In this document: piece by piece, positions 1-6,752 of the stretch
Layout: each line of letters opens with the position of its first letter
Position numbering within the stretch: the stretch's first letter is position 1
NCBI GenBank assembly: GCA_021810815.1
Contig: JAJZHR010000111.1
Coordinates: 1-7,345 of the forward strand
From: Acidobacteriota bacterium
GTDB lineage: Bacteria > Acidobacteriota > Terriglobia > Terriglobales > Acidobacteriaceae
Direction: 5' to 3'
DNA length: 7,345 bases
Program-made: the position numbers and the translations under genes
Notes under the pieces: model-generated
What the model was told of the DNA's origin: nothing
Seen by the model: only the letters and a program-made list of their open reading frames with translations
Database searches by the model: none

Positions 1-2
1 AC

Positions 3-3000
3 GACCCTCTGCTGTCGGGGGCGACGCTGCGGCTGCATGTGGTCACGATGAGCGAGTCCGAGGGGCTCATGGTGCGGGCCGAGAGCGAGGGCGGCAGCGC
101 TCCCGTGCAACTCATCTGGGCCTATGGCGGCGTGAATGGAGAGAAGGGAGCGCGCGGCGGCGACATTGGCTGCGAGCGTGTTCCCGTGTCCGAGTTCTTC
201 CAGTTTCGCCCGGAATACAGCGCTGGCAACCAGTTCACCATCGATGGCTGCGTGGCTCATCTTGAGAGCCAGGCGGCGGCGATCAACTGCATCTTCCCTA
301 CAGGATCGAAGCTGGAAATTGCCGATGGCCGACAGTGGCAGTCATGGAGCAACCTGTCGCGCAGTGCTTCGGATGCGTCCAGCAAGCCAGACCTGCAGGT
401 GCTCATCGGCGAAGTTTCGATGCAAGCTGGCCAGCCACTCTTTATCGCGTTGCAACATTCTGGCCGGCCCAAAGCTGGCGCTCTTTCCGAGCCGCTTCCC
501 GGCGCTGCGAAAAAAGCTTCTCTGCCGGGCGAGTTCGCGAGCGACCCAATGGTCACATCCGCCTACATGCCTGAGCAGATTCCGGCGATCTTCGCTTCCA
601 GCGACGCTCACTTCCGCAGGATTGCTGAGACGCTGGTAGCGGACACACCAGACCCGTACATCAACGCGGCTGCCGGTGCGATTCCGATTGCGCTGAACGG
701 CATCTGGGATGCGCCAACGGGGACCATCCTGCATGGCGCAGTCGCGTGGCGTGTGCGGCTTGCGGGATGGCGCGGACCCTATGCGTTCGATGACCTGGGG
801 TGGCATGACAAGATTCGCCACCACCTGCGCTACTGGATGTCACGGCAGAATGTATCGGGATTCATGCCACGGACAGGCGAGGCCGATGCGGCGAAAAATC
901 TCGCGACGACCGAGATGCTTCTCCACTCGGATGGCGACGTCAGCAACAACCATTACGACATGAACCTCGTCTTCTTCGACGCTCTTCTGCGCCACATCAT
1001 GTGGACGGGAGACATGGAGTTCGCGCGCGAGGTGTGGCCGAATATTGAGCGGCATCTGGCGTGGGAACGGCGTCTGTTCCGCAGGGAATACGGGCCAGAC
1101 AAACTGCCTCTCTATGAGGCCTACGCGTGCATCTGGGCCAGCGACAACCTGCAGTACAACGGCGGCGGAGCAACCCACTCCACCGCTTACAACTACTTCC
1201 AAAACCGGACAGTCGCGCGGCTGGCGGCGGCGCTCGGCGAAGATGGCAGAATTTACACGAAGGAAGCGGACCTGATTCTTCTGGGCATGCAGCAGCACCT
1301 GTGGATGAAGGACGTGGGCTGTTTTGGCGAGTCGAAGGACTTCTTCGGCGATCAGGTCGTGCATCCATCGCCAGCACTCTGGACGTACTATCACGCGGTT
1401 GACTGCGATGTGCCGACGCCGATACAGGCATACCAGATGCGCCGCGACTTTGAAGCACGGCTGGTGCCTGTGCCTGTCCATGGCCCTGGCGTGCCCGCAG
1501 GCGACTTCAAGATGCTCTCCTGCTCGGACTGGATGCCGTACATGTGGTCCCTGAATCTGCTGCTGATGGCGGAGAACATGCACACGGCGCTGGCCTGCTG
1601 GAAGAGCGACGCTGCTGGCGCCGCCTTCGACTTGTTCAAGGGCAACCTCCTGGACAGCATGTACATGGGTCTGTGCCCCGGCGATGTGCATATGACATCG
1701 GCGCTGAGCGTGCATCGGCAGGAGGCGCAGCGTGATTTCGGCGACCCGCTCGGCATGACCTCACGCGCATTCATCGAGGGACTGTTCGGCGTACGCCCCG
1801 ATCTGATTGCGGGGCGGATCGACCTTGCGCCGGGCTTTCCAGCAGAGTGGGATCATGCGTCGCTGCGTCATGCGGATTTCAACTTCAGCTTCTTGCGACA
1901 GGGCGAAACAGATACGTATCGCTTCGATTCGAAGTGGACCAAACCAGTTGATCTGCATTTGAGAATCGCGGCCCGCAAGGACAGAATTGCTTCCCTCACG
2001 ATGAATGGCCAGCCAGCGCAGTGGCAGAATGCGGAGGAGTCGGTGGGAGCACCGATGCTCGTCATCACGGGGCCGACTGCGACAACGTATGAAGTGAAGA
2101 TCGCGTGGAAAGGCAACGTTCCGGCATCTCCAGCGAAGATGGATCGGATGAAGAAGGGCGATGCCCTGCCAGCTTCGCTTGCGCATGCGAACGTGCTGCA
2201 ACTGCTCGATCCACAAGGGGCCCTGATCGACTCAAAGGTGGTGAAGGAAGGCCACAGCACCGTGTTCGCAAAGGTGCAGCAGGGAGAGTTAAAGTGGTGG
2301 ATGCCGATGGATCTGGAGGTTGAAGCGGCGACGCAGAGGGAAGCACCCGCTGTGGCAGTTGACGCCTCCGAATGCGAGCCGGTGAACCTCGATGGGATCT
2401 TCAACGACCGTGTGACGCGAATTTTCCGCAATGAATACCTGTCTCCGCGCTCTCATTTCTGCTCGCTGTCCCTGCCCAGGCAGGGCATTGGCGGCTGGGC
2501 TGGCGAGTTCAATGCGACGGCGAACATCGACGACTCTGGCCTGCGCGCAGCAGCGGAAGCGCAAGGCGGCTTTGTCGTTACTCCCTATGGAGTGCGCTTC
2601 CGCACACAGGGCACCAACGCGCGCCGAAACATTGCCTTCGCTTCCCAGTGGGACAACTTTCCTAAGGAACTGACGGTGCCGCTCACAGGAAGCGCACGGA
2701 GCATTTACCTGCTGATGGCAGGCAGCACCACGCCGCAGGAAAGCCGGATGGAGAACGCGTTGGCGACAGCGCACTATGCCGATGGGAGCAGCGATAGCCT
2801 CAGCCTGCGCAACCCGAACAACTGGTGGCCCATCGAGCAGGACTACCTCATCGACGACTTCCAGTTCGCGCGGCCTGGACGTATCCCGATGCGCCTGCAC
2901 TTGAAGACCGGCAAGTTCGTGAGCTACGACGAAAAGACCTTCAAGGGACAGGGTCGCACCGTCGATGGCGGAGCAGCGACCGTACTCGTCCTTCCCGTCG

Positions 3001-3089
3001 ATCCGGCAAAACAGCTTGCCTCACTCACCGTGCGCGCAACCGCGTTCGAGGTGATTGTTGGCCTGATGGCGGCAACACTCGTTCGCTGA
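3..3089 (+). CDS. Large DUF4450-like multidomain glycosidase family protein, 5'-truncated by the window edge
   Basis: The visible part is about 1028 residues and ends at TGA 3087-3089. The frame is open from position 3, and the codons before GTG 39 (DPLLSGATLRLH) read as a continuing beta-strand, so GTG 39 is an internal codon. From the N-terminal side I see a beta-rich module with a GGVNGEKGARGGDIGCE stretch near 126-176, which I recognise from DUF4450 proteins of Bacteroidota and Acidobacteriota. Next is an alpha-helical region of roughly 600-1850 with the look of an (alpha/alpha)6 barrel. It includes GWRGPYAFDDLGWHD near 765 and SDNLQYNGGGATHSTAYNYF near 1140, and closes with FGVRPDLIAGRIDLAPGFP near 1785-1842, a layout shared by six-hairpin glycosidases. 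Then comes a beta-sandwich (about 1850-2110), a linker, and a C-terminal beta domain (about 2380-3089) rich in Trp, Asn and Asp. A role in cleaving plant or microbial polysaccharide outside the cytoplasm is inferred. Substrate and catalytic acids cannot be assigned, and any signal peptide lies off the window. Confidence 0.8.
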   Translation, partial: DPLLSGATLRLHVVTMSESEGLMVRAESEGGSAPVQLIWAYGGVNGEKGARGGDIGCERVPVSEFFQFRPEYSAGNQFTIDGCVAHLESQAAAINCIFPTGSKLEIADGRQWQSWSNLSRSASDASSKPDLQVLIGEVSMQAGQPLFIALQHSGRPKAGALSEPLPGAAKKASLPGEFASDPMVTSAYMPEQIPAIFASSDAHFRRIAETLVADTPDPYINAAAGAIPIALNGIWDAPTGTILHGAVAWRVRLAGWRGPYAFDDLGWHDKIRHHLRYWMSRQNVSGFMPRTGEADAAKNLATTEMLLHSDGDVSNNHYDMNLVFFDALLRHIMWTGDMEFAREVWPNIERHLAWERRLFRREYGPDKLPLYEAYACIWASDNLQYNGGGATHSTAYNYFQNRTVARLAAALGEDGRIYTKEADLILLGMQQHLWMKDVGCFGESKDFFGDQVVHPSPALWTYYHAVDCDVPTPIQAYQMRRDFEARLVPVPVHGPGVPAGDFKMLSCSDWMPYMWSLNLLLMAENMHTALACWKSDAAGAAFDLFKGNLLDSMYMGLCPGDVHMTSALSVHRQEAQRDFGDPLGMTSRAFIEGLFGVRPDLIAGRIDLAPGFPAEWDHASLRHADFNFSFLRQGETDTYRFDSKWTKPVDLHLRIAARKDRIASLTMNGQPAQWQNAEESVGAPMLVITGPTATTYEVKIAWKGNVPASPAKMDRMKKGDALPASLAHANVLQLLDPQGALIDSKVVKEGHSTVFAKVQQGELKWWMPMDLEVEAATQREAPAVAVDASECEPVNLDGIFNDRVTRIFRNEYLSPRSHFCSLSLPRQGIGGWAGEFNATANIDDSGLRAAAEAQGGFVVTPYGVRFRTQGTNARRNIAFASQWDNFPKELTVPLTGSARSIYLLMAGSTTPQESRMENALATAHYADGSSDSLSLRNPNNWWPIEQDYLIDDFQFARPGRIPMRLHLKTGKFVSYDEKTFKGQGRTVDGGAATVLVLPVDPAKQLASLTVRATAFEVIVGLMAATLVR

Positions 3090-3094
3090 GTCAA

Positions 3095-3108
3095 GCCAAA
3101 TGCTTGGC
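3095..3108. terminator. Weak inverted repeat between convergent genes, possible bidirectional terminator
   Basis: GCCAA-ATGC-TTGGC forms a 5-bp stem with a 4-base loop in the 27-base gap between the stop codon of the DUF4450-like gene (3089) and that of purD (3117). An overlapping alternative pairing is CAAGC/GCTTG. No T-run follows on either strand, so this is not a canonical intrinsic terminator. Only its position between two convergent stop codons supports it. Confidence 0.2.
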
Positions 3109-3116
3109 GTGAGGCT

Positions 3117-4409
3117 TCATTTCAGCGCGCGGTGGCCGATGTCGCGGCGGTATTGCATGCCTTCGAAGTGGATTTTTCCCAGCGCCTGATAGGCGAGCGA
3201 GAGAGCTTGCTGCAGCGTGGGGGCGGCGGCGGTGACGCCGAGGACGCGTCCGCCTGCGGTGACACATGCGCCGTCTGCCGTTGCTGTTCCGGAGTGGAAG
3301 ACTACGGCTCCTGCTACCTGGGCGGCTGCGTCGAGGCCGGTGATGGCGCGGCCGGGGGTGTAGCTGCCGGGGTAGCCGGCCGAGGCTGCGATGATGCATG
3401 CGGATGCGCCGGGCTTCCAGCGCATCTCGATGCCGCCGACGCCGCCGGGCTCGCCGGGGCTGGGCGAGGCTGCGAGCAGCATGTCGAGAATGTCGGAGTC
3501 GAGGCGCATGAGCACGGCCTGCGTCTCCGGGTCGCCGAAGCGGGTGTTGAACTCGAGCACCATGGGGCCGCGCGCGGTCATCATGAGGCCGCAGTAGAGG
3601 ATGCCGGTGAAGGGAGCGCCCTCGGCGGCCATGCCGTCCACCACGGGCTGGGCCACGTGCGCGATGAGCCAGTCGCTCATGGCGGGGTCGAGCAGATCGT
3701 CGGTGGAATAGGCTCCCATGCCGCCGGTGTTGGGGCCGGTGTCGCCCTCGCCAATGCGTTTGTGGTCCTGCGCGGGAACCAGAGGGGCGACGTGCTTGCC
3801 ATCGCAGAGGACAAGGAAGGAAACCTCTTCGCCCTCGAGGAACTCCTCCAGCACCAGCTTGCGGTCGGCGACGCCGAGCAGCATGCCGTCGAAGATTCCC
3901 TGGGCGGCGGCGAGCGCCTCGTCCTTGGTCTGGCAGATGACAACGCCTTTGCCCGCGGCCAGGCCGTCGGCCTTGACCACCAGAGGAGCGTGGAAGAGCT
4001 TGAGGGCGTCGGTCGCCTCCTGAAAGGAGTCGCAGACGGCATAGTGTGCCGTTGGAATCTGGTGGCGCTGCATGAACTCCTTGGCGAACGCCTTGCTGGT
4101 CTCCAGTTGCGCGGCGTCCTTCGTCGGGCCGAAGACGCGGAGGCCGCGCTGGCGCAGCTCGTCGACGAGGCCGAGCGACAGCGGCAGCTCCGGGCCGATG
4201 ACGGTGAGGTCCGGCTGCTGCTCGGCAACGACGCGGAGAAGATCCTGCAGGCTGGACTGCTGCACGGGGACGCAGGTCGCGATCTGCGCGATGCCGGCGT
4301 TTCCCGGAGCGCACACCAACTCGTTCACGCGCGAAGATCGGCGCAATGCCCACACAATTGCGTGCTCGCGACCTCCGCCGCCAATCACCAGAACTTTCAT
4401 GTTGCTCAT
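3117..4409 (-). CDS. purD: Phosphoribosylamine-glycine ligase (GAR synthetase)
   Basis: This cytoplasmic enzyme makes glycinamide ribonucleotide from 5-phosphoribosylamine, glycine and ATP, the second step of de novo purine synthesis. The 430-residue product has the usual full length. The N-terminal Rossmann-like domain carries GGGGREHA at residues 10-17 and VIGPELPL at 70-77. The ATP-grasp core has KADGLAAGKGVV at 146-157, the family signature DHKRIGEGDTGPNTGGMGAY at 215-234, and LEFNTRFGDPETQ at 285-297, in which Glu286 and Asn288 match the metal ligands of the family. The C-terminal domain ends in the typical YRRDIGHRALK. ATG 4409 is preferred over Met4 (4400) because AAGG lies 7 bases upstream of it. 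It lies 114 bases downstream of mntR on the same strand. I saw no clear promoter and no purine riboswitch in that gap, so read-through from mntR is possible. Nothing looks damaged. Confidence 0.97.
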   Translation of the reverse strand: MSNMKVLVIGGGGREHAIVWALRRSSRVNELVCAPGNAGIAQIATCVPVQQSSLQDLLRVVAEQQPDLTVIGPELPLSLGLVDELRQRGLRVFGPTKDAAQLETSKAFAKEFMQRHQIPTAHYAVCDSFQEATDALKLFHAPLVVKADGLAAGKGVVICQTKDEALAAAQGIFDGMLLGVADRKLVLEEFLEGEEVSFLVLCDGKHVAPLVPAQDHKRIGEGDTGPNTGGMGAYSTDDLLDPAMSDWLIAHVAQPVVDGMAAEGAPFTGILYCGLMMTARGPMVLEFNTRFGDPETQAVLMRLDSDILDMLLAASPSPGEPGGVGGIEMRWKPGASACIIAASAGYPGSYTPGRAITGLDAAAQVAGAVVFHSGTATADGACVTAGGRVLGVTAAAPTLQQALSLAYQALGKIHFEGMQYRRDIGHRALK

Positions 4410-4523
4410 TTCTGCGCCTTGCTGCGGCGCGATGCGGTCACTTCAAGTTTAGGGCAATTTGAGGCTGGGAAATCGCAGGGGCTGCGGCAAACTTTGCAGT
4501 GCTTTCCGTTGCCGCGACTGCTG

Positions 4524-5261
4524 TCATTTTGTGGCTACGAGAATCGCGCTGGCAAGCGGCTCGCTGAGCGAGCACAGCTTCTCCGACTTGCCGACGCGCA
4601 CCTGAAACGAGCCGCTGAAAGGGAGCCGTTCGCTGAGAGTGAGCCGGATTCCGGGCCGGATGCCCTCGGCGGCGAGATGGCGCAGCATGTCGGGGTCCTT
4701 GTCGGAGACGCTGGCCACCCTGGCCGTCTGGCCGGGCTTGAGCTGCGAGAGAGCTTGCGGCGCACGGCCGGGAGCGCCGCCGGGCAGGGAGCCGTCGAGC
4801 GCTGGAATGGCGTGGCCGTGGGGGTCGAACTCCGGATGGCCGAGCTTCGCCGCGATGCGCTCCTCGAACCTCTCGGAGATGAAGTGCTCCAGCCGCTCCG
4901 CCTCCTGATGCACCTCGTCCCAGGGGTAGCCGAGCACCTGGGCGAGGAAGGTCTCAATCAGCCGGTGGTGGCGGACAATCTCCAGCGCGCGCTTCTTGCC
5001 CGCCCTGGAAAGATTCACGCCGTGGTGCTTCTGGTAGACGACGAGCGGAGGCTGGGCGGCGGCGAGCTTCTGCAGCATGTTGGTGACGGAGGCAGCGGTG
5101 ATTTCCAGGTGGCTGGCGATCTCTTTGCTGCCCACCATGCGCTCCTCCCGTCCGCCGATCTCGAAGATGGCCTTGAGATAGTCGTCGGTGGCCTCGCTGC
5201 CGGGCGAGCGCCCGCCGTGAGGTTCCTTCGCGTCCCGCATTGTCGATGTCCGATGGGGCAT
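4524..5261 (-). CDS. mntR: MntR/DtxR-family manganese-responsive transcriptional regulator
   Basis: This is a 245-residue metal-dependent DNA-binding protein, most likely the Mn(II)-activated repressor of the divergent mntH. After a polar leader, residues 23-86 form the winged helix-turn-helix (recognition region IASHLEITAASVTNMLQKL). Residues 87-155 form the dimerisation and metal domain (RHHRLIETFL, WDEVHQEAERLEHFISE, then a DPHGHAIP tail). After a Gly/Pro-rich linker, residues 172-242 form a FeoA/SH3-like domain. Aligned by eye with DtxR, Met10 is replaced by Asp27 and Cys102 by Glu122, which are the MntR-type, Mn-selective choices. His99, Glu103, His118, Glu125 and His126 are kept. The position equivalent to B. 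subtilis MntR Glu11 is Lys30. The start is ATG 5261; ATG 5240 (Met8) is an alternative, and neither has a strong ribosome site. Membership of the family is certain. Mn rather than Fe specificity is inferred from the ligands and from mntH next door. Confidence 0.92.
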   Translation of the reverse strand: MPHRTSTMRDAKEPHGGRSPGSEATDDYLKAIFEIGGREERMVGSKEIASHLEITAASVTNMLQKLAAAQPPLVVYQKHHGVNLSRAGKKRALEIVRHHRLIETFLAQVLGYPWDEVHQEAERLEHFISERFEERIAAKLGHPEFDPHGHAIPALDGSLPGGAPGRAPQALSQLKPGQTARVASVSDKDPDMLRHLAAEGIRPGIRLTLSERLPFSGSFQVRVGKSEKLCSLSEPLASAILVATK

Positions 5262-5272
5262 GTTCGCAGCTT

Positions 5273-5304
5273 TTGTTGAATTAGAGTACCACCTGTGAAA
5301 TATT
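5273..5304 (+). promoter_or_regulatory. Candidate mntH promoter
   Basis: TTGAAT at 5276-5281 and AATATT at 5299-5304 are separated by 17 bases, with TG at 5296-5297 giving an extended -10. Each hexamer matches the sigma-70 consensus at 4 of 6 positions. Transcription would start near 5311, inside the operator-like repeat, which fits repression by a bound MntR. This is a pattern match only; GC-rich bacteria often have poorly conserved promoters. Confidence 0.35.
5280..5285 (-). promoter_or_regulatory. Candidate -10 element of mntR
   Basis: Read on the minus strand this is TCTAAT, 5 of 6 to TATAAT, and it would place a start about 12 bases before ATG 5261. The matching -35 position at 17-base spacing (5303-5308) reads CCTAAA, a poor match. 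It falls in the left half of the operator-like repeat, so a bound repressor would block it too and allow autoregulation. Confidence 0.35.
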
Positions 5305-5317
5305 TAGGTATGCCTAA
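5304..5317. promoter_or_regulatory. Putative MntR/DtxR-type operator
   Basis: TTAGG-TATG-CCTAA is a perfect 5-bp inverted repeat with a 4-base spacer, in an AT-richer patch between mntR and mntH. The TTAGG/CCTAA half-sites resemble those of the classical DtxR/IdeR box. Its place between a divergent metalloregulator and its expected target is the strongest support. It overlaps the mntH frame: ATG 5310 lies in the spacer and GTG 5295 lies just upstream. Confidence 0.65.
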
Positions 5318-6611
5318 GTTCTGGCTTCGCCTCACCAATCTATTCGCGGAAAGCCGGCGCCCCGAGATGTGGACCTATCTCGGGCCTGCTTTCGTGGCCA
5401 GTGTGGCGTACATCGATCCAGGAAACTTCGCGACGAACATCGAGGGCGGATCGCGCTTCGGCTACAAGCTGCTGTGGGTGCTGCTGTGGTCGAACGCGAT
5501 GGCGATTTTGATCCAGTATCTCGCCGCCAAGCTGGGAATCGTCACTGGTCGCACCCTGCCGCAAAACTGCCGCGACCATTTCTCGCGAGGCACAACCGTG
5601 GCCCTGTGGGCAGCAGCGGAGATTGCCGCCATCGGCACGGACCTGGCGGAGTTCCTGGGCGCGGCGCTGGGCTTCTATCTGCTCTTCGGGCCGCATTTCC
5701 TTGCCCTTGGCTGGTCTGAGACGCACGTCCTGCTGGCGGCGGCCATCGTCACATCCATCTGCGTGTTTCTGATCCTGGCGCTGGATCTGTACGGCTTCCG
5801 CTTCATCGAGTGGGCCATCATGGCCTTCGTCGCGGCCATCGGCATCTGCTACTCCATCGAGGTCTTCCTGGTGCATCCGGACTGGAAGGCGGCGACGTTC
5901 CATACTCTGGTGCCGGAGCTTGGCGGGAGCAGCCTCTTCCTCGCGGTCTCCATGCTGGGAGCGACGGTGATGCCGCACGTCATCTACCTGCACTCCGCGC
6001 TGGTGCAGCCGCGGCTTGCCCACGCAGCCGGGACGAGCGAGGCGGACCGCAGCCGCTTCCTGCACAGGTATCTCAAGTTCGAACTGCTGGATGTATTTTT
6101 CGCGATGAATGGCGCGTGGCTCATCAACTCCGCGATGATCCTGATGGCGGCGGTCGCCTTCAGCCACCTGGCAGCGCCGGTCACCAGCATCGAACAGGCG
6201 CACCAGACGCTGGGGCCGCTTCTCGGAAGCCTCTCGGCGACCGCCTTCGCCATTGCTCTGTTGTGCTCCGGCCTGTCGTCGTCCACTGTTGGAACGATGG
6301 CGGGGCAGGTCATCATCGAGGGCTTCCTCGACATCAAGTTTCCGATTTTTCTCCGCCGCCTGATCACGATCATCCCCGCCATCATCGTCATCGCAATCGG
6401 TCTTGACCCGCTTCGCATCATCATCCTGTCGCAGGTGGTGCTCAGCTTCGCGCTGCCCTTTGCCCTGATCCCTCTGCTCATACTCACGGGCAGAGTCAGC
6501 GTGATGAAGGGCTACCTCAATGACGGCTTGACACAGTCGTTGGGCTGGCTGGCGACCACGATCATTGTCATGTTGAATGGGCTGCTGCTATGGCAGTTGA
6601 TGCGGGGCTAG
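5310..6611 (+). CDS. mntH: Nramp-family proton-coupled Mn(II)/Fe(II) importer
   Basis: This inner-membrane transporter uses the proton gradient to bring Mn(II), and often Fe(II), into the cell. From ATG 5310 it is 433 residues, normal for MntH. The metal site is visible as DPGN at 36-39 in TM1 and MPH at 221-223 in TM6 (GATVMPHVIYLHSAL). TM3 holds the conserved AEIAAIGTDLAEFLGAALG. The loop after TM8 holds the transport signature GQVIIEGFL from 332. Eleven hydrophobic segments can be placed near 20-37, 54-73, 97-126, 139-159, 165-187, 208-233, 263-287, 301-325, 347-367, 369-393 and 409-431. The start is uncertain. GTG 5295 adds five residues, ATG 5367 would leave only five residues before GPAF, and none of the three has a good ribosome site. 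It is divergent from mntR across an operator-like repeat, so Mn-dependent repression is the likely control. Confidence 0.96.
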   Translation: MPKFWLRLTNLFAESRRPEMWTYLGPAFVASVAYIDPGNFATNIEGGSRFGYKLLWVLLWSNAMAILIQYLAAKLGIVTGRTLPQNCRDHFSRGTTVALWAAAEIAAIGTDLAEFLGAALGFYLLFGPHFLALGWSETHVLLAAAIVTSICVFLILALDLYGFRFIEWAIMAFVAAIGICYSIEVFLVHPDWKAATFHTLVPELGGSSLFLAVSMLGATVMPHVIYLHSALVQPRLAHAAGTSEADRSRFLHRYLKFELLDVFFAMNGAWLINSAMILMAAVAFSHLAAPVTSIEQAHQTLGPLLGSLSATAFAIALLCSGLSSSTVGTMAGQVIIEGFLDIKFPIFLRRLITIIPAIIVIAIGLDPLRIIILSQVVLSFALPFALIPLLILTGRVSVMKGYLNDGLTQSLGWLATTIIVMLNGLLLWQLMRG

Positions 6612-6742
6612 CCCATGCAGATCGAATGCGGCCATGTAGTAACATCTTGAAAGTGGGCCTACTCAGTCCAGCCCCCGCCTGAAGGCGAATTCCCTCCCCA
6701 GAACTGACGAACCTTGCCTATGTCGAAACGCTTCTCCCTTTT

Positions 6743-6747
6743 GAGGG
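6743..6747 (+). promoter_or_regulatory. Ribosome binding site that decides the start of the membrane glycosyltransferase
   Basis: GAGGG ends 5 bases before ATG 6753. The other in-frame start, ATG 6720, has no purine-rich site at the right distance, so ATG 6753 is favoured. Confidence 0.55.
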
Positions 6748-6752
6748 CTGAG

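Noticed and set aside
39..41. GTG as the start of the DUF4450-like protein
   Set aside because: The frame is open to position 3 with plausible protein sequence before it, no ribosome binding site precedes it, and the N-terminal domain would be cut in a strand.
3091..4353. A 420-codon minus-strand frame overlapping purD in another frame
   Set aside because: It is very rich in Arg, Pro and Ala, as expected for a frame-shifted reading of a GC-rich gene, while the purD frame holds all conserved motifs.
4410..4523. Possible purine riboswitch or promoter for purD in the mntR-purD gap
   Set aside because: No conserved riboswitch core or well-matched hexamer pair could be seen; TAAACT near the gene has no acceptable -35 at the right distance.
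3132..5279. A 715-codon plus-strand open frame running antisense through both purD and mntR
   Set aside because: It lies opposite two certain genes, its protein is low-complexity (Gly, Ala, His, Glu, Leu rich) with no family match I recognise, and long antisense frames are expected in GC-rich DNA with strong third-position bias.
6605..6614. GGGCTAGCCC palindrome spanning the mntH stop codon
   Set aside because: Too short to form a useful hairpin, and half of it is coding sequence; probably chance in GC-rich DNA.
6676..6687. CGCCTGAAGGCG inverted repeat after mntH, considered as a terminator
   Set aside because: The stem is only 4-5 bp, no T-run follows, and it lies 65 bases past the stop codon.
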